DNA of 64,000 nucleotides, taken from Caulobacter sp. Root343 (GTDB lineage Bacteria; Pseudomonadota; Alphaproteobacteria; Caulobacterales; Caulobacteraceae). Position 1 is the stretch's first letter. Every line of letters begins with the position of its first letter. The position numbers and the translations under genes were made by a program. This document shows, in pieces, positions 60,334 through 64,000 of the stretch. The stretch is from positions 186,899 through 250,898 of the forward strand of contig NZ_LMDF01000007.1 of NCBI RefSeq assembly GCF_001425745.1, read 5' to 3'. Under the pieces are notes generated by a model. The model was not told where the DNA came from. It saw nothing but the letters and a program-made list of their open reading frames with translations, and did no database searches.

Positions 60334-62702
60334 TGCACCAGCTCGAAATCAGGGGCCTCGAGGTAGGGCTGGTCCTCGGTGCGGACGGCCAGGGCCAGGG
60401 CCAGCGGCTGAACCCATATCGGCTCGTTCGACAGGATGAAGCTCGTCCCCGTCATCGCCATCAGCAGGGTCTTGCCCATGACGGAAGCGATCGCCGTCGC
60501 CGAGTCCGAGGGCACGGCGTTGCCGATGCGCTCGCGCTTGTCGGCGTCGCTCTTGCCCTCCAGCTGGAAGAACCAGGCGTCCTCGAGGTTGAAGAGAGAC
60601 TGGAGCGCGGCCAGCTCGAGGGTGGTGAACGGGCGGTGCCAAGTGCCATCCAGCGCGCGGATCACCGCGACCAGGCGGTCCTTGGCGTCCGGCAGCGCCA
60701 GGGCGCGCATCACCTGGGCGTCGGGCAGCACGACCCTGGGGTCGCCGACGGACCAGAAGCCGTTGTTGTTCTTGGCGTAGGCCGGAACCGCGTTCGAGGC
60801 GTTGCGCCACGGCACGACCCCATAGTGGCCCTGGTTGGCGTAGGTATCGCGGTCCTTGTGCGCTAGGCCGATCGGCCGCGGGTCCGCGACTGACCAGCGG
60901 CCGTTGTCCCACGGGTGGGCGTTGGCCAGGACCGCGCCGGTGGTGTCGGTGTACTTGACCACGCCGTAGTGGTCGCAGCGCACGGTCTTGTAGGCGGTCA
61001 GCCCGATCGGGCGGGGATCGGCGACGCTCAACGCGCCCGAGCCGACTCGGTCGGAGCCCGTCACCGTCCCGGCCGATCCACGGTAGCCCACGACCCGCAG
61101 CTTGTTGCGGTGGCTGTTCTCGCCGAAGCCCGTGCGCGGGTCGGCGACCGAGAACATGCCCTGCAGTGGCGAACGGGCGGTCGTCAGGACGCCGGCGGTG
61201 TCGCGCCAGCGCATGACACCGGCCTGGCCGGTGGCCCACAGCTCAACGCGAGGGTCAGCGACCGCATAGGCGCCGTCGCCCGTGGTGCTGGCGCCGATCA
61301 CCGTCCTGGACGCGCCCCTGTAGGGCGTGACGAGGTACTTGGTGTGGACGTAGTCGCTGCCGGGGTGTCGCGGGTCGGCGACGGCGGCGAGAGCCCCGCG
61401 CGCAGAGGTCACGACCGGGCCGGTGTTCTCCCAGGGCACGATCCGATAGACGTTGCTGAAGCGCGGTCCCGTGTCCTTGAAGCGAGGATCACTGATCGCG
61501 TAGGGACCCGTCCCGACCGAGACGTCGCCCTTGATGCAGGGCGCTGAACAGCTCCAGCGGCGCACGCCCAATTGAACGGACTTGTGGTGGCCGTCGACGC
61601 GGGGATCCGCGACCGAAAACACGCCCTGGCCTGGCCGCCCCTCGCGCACGACACCGGCCGTCGCGTTGAAGGCCTGAACGCCGTAGGCGCCGGGATGCCA
61701 CTGGGCCGTCTCGCGCGGGTCCGCCACCGAATAGCGGCCGGTGGTCGCCTCGGCGTTGGCAGAGATCACGCCGGCGCTGGCGCCGTAGTGCAGGACGCCG
61801 AGCGTGCCGTCGCGCCAGGGGCGTTCGGGCATGATGCCGTAGTCGCGCAGGACGCCGTCCTCGACCACGAGATCCTTCAGTGACCGCCAGTCCTTGCCGG
61901 CCTCGACGAAAGCCAGGCGCACCCAGGTCTGCCATTGCAGCTTGGGCATGCGGTGCATGTCCGGGGCCCGGGGATCATCGGGCAGCGGCAGCTTGTCCAG
62001 GACTTCGCCGACGCCACGCAGGCGCTGCTTCGGCGGCTCGTACAGGAAGGGTTGCACCTTCGCGGCGTGGCGGGCCACCAGCAGGAACCGCTTGCGGCTC
62101 TGGGCCAGGCCGCCCAGCTCGCCGCAGTCATGGGTCGTCTCGGCCACGGCGTAGCCGTAGTAGCGAAGCATCGAGATGATCTGGTCGAGCAGGTGGCGGC
62201 CGCGCGTCGCGATCCGGGGCACGTTCTCGAAAATGATCAGTTCGATCGGGTCGTCCTGATAGGCCTCCAGGGCGAGCCATAGGCAGCGCAGCGTCAGCTC
62301 GTTCAGCGCCTGGTACTTGACCGTCTTACTGACTTCCTCGGCCAGCAGGCCCGAGAAGCCCTTGCACGGCGCCGAGATGAACAGGATGTGCGGGTGCTTG
62401 TGCTGGAAGGCGGCGTGCAGATCCTGGGGCGTCGCCTCGACGAAGTCGGCTGGCGGGGCCTTGTCGTGGAAGCGGCGATACTGGTCGACCGTGAACAGGT
62501 CGCGGACCGTACCGGGTGTCCCGGTCATGCGTCCGAAGTCACGGATCGCTGCCGGATCGACGTCGATCCCACCGATGCAGTTGAAGCGCGCGCGCAGGTT
62601 GCCGACGCGGGCTTGGCCGTTGTTGAAGCCCCGGGCCCCCGCGCCCAGGCCGCAGGCCAGGTGGGCGTGGTTGATGTCGACGTCGACGACGAGGGAGCTC
62701 AA
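60330..62702 (-). CDS. Large C5-cytosine DNA methyltransferase with nine VADPR repeats
   Basis: The 790-aa protein has motif I (about 8-30), motif IV with the nucleophile Cys113 in ISAPCKGFSG, motif VI FENVPRI (159-163), motif VIII QSRKRFLLVA (201-210), and motifs IX-X near the C-terminus (RERIGNAVPS, 723-732). Between VIII and IX, about 310-656, nine units of 38-47 residues each end in (S/A)VADPR or a variant: at 330, 368, 407, 445, 485, 523, 564, 609 and 656. Typical MTases lack this. I chose TTG 62702: GGAGG seven bases before it and a TTGA overlap with the upstream stop, matching all neighbours; an ATG-initiated longer form is poor. The repeats likely build an extended target-recognition surface. 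Confidence 0.85.
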   Translation of the reverse strand: MSSLVVDVDINHAHLACGLGAGARGFNNGQARVGNLRARFNCIGGIDVDPAAIRDFGRMTGTPGTVRDLFTVDQYRRFHDKAPPADFVEATPQDLHAAFQHKHPHILFISAPCKGFSGLLAEEVSKTVKYQALNELTLRCLWLALEAYQDDPIELIIFENVPRIATRGRHLLDQIISMLRYYGYAVAETTHDCGELGGLAQSRKRFLLVARHAAKVQPFLYEPPKQRLRGVGEVLDKLPLPDDPRAPDMHRMPKLQWQTWVRLAFVEAGKDWRSLKDLVVEDGVLRDYGIMPERPWRDGTLGVLHYGASAGVISANAEATTGRYSVADPRETAQWHPGAYGVQAFNATAGVVREGRPGQGVFSVADPRVDGHHKSVQLGVRRWSCSAPCIKGDVSVGTGPYAISDPRFKDTGPRFSNVYRIVPWENTGPVVTSARGALAAVADPRHPGSDYVHTKYLVTPYRGASRTVIGASTTGDGAYAVADPRVELWATGQAGVMRWRDTAGVLTTARSPLQGMFSVADPRTGFGENSHRNKLRVVGYRGSAGTVTGSDRVGSGALSVADPRPIGLTAYKTVRCDHYGVVKYTDTTGAVLANAHPWDNGRWSVADPRPIGLAHKDRDTYANQGHYGVVPWRNASNAVPAYAKNNNGFWSVGDPRVVLPDAQVMRALALPDAKDRLVAVIRALDGTWHRPFTTLELAALQSLFNLEDAWFFQLEGKSDADKRERIGNAVPSDSATAIASVMGKTLLMAMTGTSFILSNEPIWVQPLALALAVRTEDQPYLEAPDFELVQ

Positions 62703-63019
62703 TGTGCGCCCTCCGACAGGGCGACGACGCCAGCGACCCTCACGCGCAGTTCCCTGCACATGGCAGGTCCAGTGTCGGGCTTGCCGGAGGCGTGGCCCAA
62801 CGAAAAGGCGTCGGCGTCGAAGTGGCCGATCACCGCCTGCTGGCAGGCCAACGAGATCAGGTAGTCGGCGTGGACAACACCTGCTTCCGGGATCGTGAGC
62901 AGGTCGACGACCGGCGGCGCGTCGCCTTCGTCAGCGCGGATCCGCCGTTCGGCTTCCGCAAAGAGGTCCGCCAGCTGCGCGCGGGTGATCGTGAGCGTGG
63001 TGATGCTAAGGAGGGCCAC
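62699..63019 (-). CDS. Hypothetical protein of the integrated element
   Basis: The 106-aa protein starts at GTG 63019, which shares one base with the upstream TAG. It has a helical AQLADLFAEAERRIRADEG and a middle VDLLTIPEAGVVHADYLISLACQQAV. No family recognised. Its 3' end overlaps the large methyltransferase's TTG start (four bases). Confidence 0.68.
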   Translation of the reverse strand: MALLSITTLTITRAQLADLFAEAERRIRADEGDAPPVVDLLTIPEAGVVHADYLISLACQQAVIGHFDADAFSLGHASGKPDTGPAMCRELRVRVAGVVALSEGAH

Positions 63020-63129
63020 TAGAGGAACGGTCCTTGAAGCCAGAGGGCGATGTGCAGGACGCCGGCGACGATCGCGGCGACCACGACGGGGATGGCCAGG
63101 GGGTGACCCCAGCGGAGCAGGGGCTTCAC
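63019..63129 (-). CDS. 36-residue single-span membrane protein
   Basis: A short frame from GTG 63129 (GTGA overlap with the upstream stop) to TAG 63019 encodes 36 residues with one hydrophobic helix, HPLAIPVVVAAIVAGVLHIA, followed by WLQGPFL. Its limits are set by overlaps on both sides, which favours a real gene; no ribosome site is obvious. It could be a small membrane regulator or lysis-type peptide. Function unknown. Confidence 0.55.
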   Translation of the reverse strand: MKPLLRWGHPLAIPVVVAAIVAGVLHIALWLQGPFL

Positions 63130-63635
63130 GAGCCGGCGGCGTGGTAGAGGTCGAAGACGGTCTTCCCGAAGAAGAAGGCTCCGATGACCCCGGTGGCAGC
63201 CAGGATGATCAGATCCTCGCCGAACCTCTGGACCAGGCCTTCGAAGACGCGGGCCCACCACGGCCGGCTAGGCTCGACCAGCTTCTGGCGCTCGAGGCGG
63301 CGCAGCAGCTCGGTCAGGCTGGGCTCGCGGGCGCTGATGCTGGTCGAGATGGAACGGGCTTCGACGTGGCCGACGTAGGGGTAGGGCTGGGGCCGCGCAT
63401 CCGCTTCGCGGATCGCCGCCAGCTGCTCGCTGGTCAGGGCCCGGCCGCACAGATCCTCGGTGATGTCGGGATTGACGCCCCAGTAGACGAAGATCGATGC
63501 GGCCTCGGCGGGCGTCAGCTCGGTGATGACCTTCGCGCCGCTCTGGGTCGCCCAGACGATGCGGGTCGCGGGAGTCGGCGCGCGCGCGGCGCGCAACGGC
63601 ACAGGATTGCCCAGCAGGGGCTGCTTGCGGGCCAT
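63126..63635 (-). CDS. Hypothetical protein with C-terminal membrane anchor
   Basis: The 169-aa protein starts MARKQPLLGNPVPLRAARAP. A soluble middle (ELTPAEAASIFVYWGVNPDI, TSEQLAAIREADARPQ, LTELLRRLERQKLVEPSRP) is followed by a C-terminal hydrophobic helix (DLIILAATGVIGAFFFGKTV). No family recognised. It starts two bases after the stop of the next gene and overlaps the 36-residue gene by four. Confidence 0.7.
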   Translation of the reverse strand: MARKQPLLGNPVPLRAARAPTPATRIVWATQSGAKVITELTPAEAASIFVYWGVNPDITEDLCGRALTSEQLAAIREADARPQPYPYVGHVEARSISTSISAREPSLTELLRRLERQKLVEPSRPWWARVFEGLVQRFGEDLIILAATGVIGAFFFGKTVFDLYHAAGS

Positions 63636-63637
63636 GG

Positions 63638-64000
63638 TCACGCCCCCGTCCAGCGGTAGACGCGCACCATGTGGCGCTGCAGGCGGGCGAGCTGCGTGTG
63701 GATCTTGGGCGGTTCGGGCGCCCAGCACCCGGCGAGCAGGGCGCCGCGATCGTCGTTCGGTGGACTCACCAGAACCTCGGCCGTCGGGCCGACGCCGACG
63801 TGGACGATGACGTCGCCGCGCCGGAACTCGCGGTAGTCATAGCGGCCGACCTGGGTCAGCCCCCACTCCTCGAGCATGTTGGCGACGCGCTCGTTCCACG
63901 GCTCTTCGTCGGGCCAACCCTGGTAGCCGTAGAGGTCGTTCAGCGCGCTGTGGGTGGCGTGCTCGGCGCAGAGGCGGATGAAGCCGAAGCCGTCGACGCC
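63638..64000 (-). CDS. Hypothetical protein of the integrated element (5' end outside window)
   Basis: The frame is open from the right edge to the stop at 63638 (120 visible codons), so an ATG at 63877 is internal. The visible part reads FIRLCAEHATHSALNDLYGY then WNERVANMLEEWGLTQVGRYD and IVHVGVGPTAEVLVSPP. No family recognised. It shows that the element's operon continues beyond the window. Confidence 0.7.
   Translation of the reverse strand, partial: GVDGFGFIRLCAEHATHSALNDLYGYQGWPDEEPWNERVANMLEEWGLTQVGRYDYREFRRGDVIVHVGVGPTAEVLVSPPNDDRGALLAGCWAPEPPKIHTQLARLQRHMVRVYRWTGA

Noticed and set aside
60600..61740. The periodic SVADPR region as a CRISPR array or DNA tandem repeat
   Set aside because: Periodicity is in the protein (38-47 codons); DNA identity between units is low and restricted to the few codons of the motif, and the frame is continuous.
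50454..64000. Classification of the right-hand region as a complete prophage
   Set aside because: No capsid, portal, terminase, tail or lysis gene is visible, and the region is cut by the window edge; only an integrated element with phage-type genes can be claimed.

Overview
The window is high-GC alphaproteobacterial DNA, most likely from Caulobacter or a close Caulobacteraceae relative. The evidence is the base composition, large TonB-dependent receptors next to plant-glycan enzymes, the parE / paired amidohydrolase / glnBA / nnr backbone, and a SciP-type (DUF1153) protein. The genus is inferred from gene content; no ribosomal or other phylogenetic marker was compared.

From 1 to about 33.7 kb the content is accessory catabolism. 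A DUF885 peptidase-like gene (cut by the window edge), a GH43 and a GH27 alpha-galactosidase come first. Next, 4.7-11.4 kb looks like a hydroxyproline/proline-peptide utilisation locus: GntR/FCD regulator, 4-hydroxyproline epimerase, DapA-like deaminase/aldolase, FAD amino-acid dehydrogenase, M24 peptidase and an APC permease. Two copies of TCGTATAC lie at its two promoters. Then 11.7-19.2 kb is a pectin/uronate block: kduI, GH105, a DUF2264 protein, an IclR regulator and a large TonB receptor. From 19.4 to 29.7 kb there is a 3-keto-glycoside type set: two DUF1080 proteins, a LacI regulator, an MFS permease, two TIM-barrel isomerase-like proteins, a Gfo/Idh/MocA oxidoreductase, cytochrome c, a GMC oxidoreductase and its small subunit. 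A divergent GH42/GH39 pair follows, with two TTGTC-N-GACAA-like sites between them; a third such site precedes kduI.

From 33.7 to 50.3 kb the content is more housekeeping: repeat-rich spacer, parE, two amidohydrolase-superfamily genes (one lacking the HxH metal motif), a Kazal-domain lipoprotein, a LysR/ABM pair, a second TonB receptor, glnA-glnB, a thiolase-like protein, a histidine phosphatase and the NAD(P)HX repair enzyme.

At 50,353 a tRNA-Leu(UAG) marks the edge of an integrated element that runs off the right end. A tyrosine recombinase and an excisionase-like gene sit beside the tRNA, followed by more than 20 small minus-strand genes, nearly all overlapping by 1-8 bases. Cargo includes an XRE regulator, a SciP-like protein, a Gp37/Gp68-type protein, a DEDDh exonuclease, an SPFH lipoprotein and two C5-cytosine methyltransferases. 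The larger methyltransferase (790 aa) carries nine copies of a 38-47 residue repeat ending in (S/A)VADPR inside its target-recognition region; this is the most unusual feature of the window. No capsid, tail or conjugation gene is visible, so prophage versus other integrative element is undecided.
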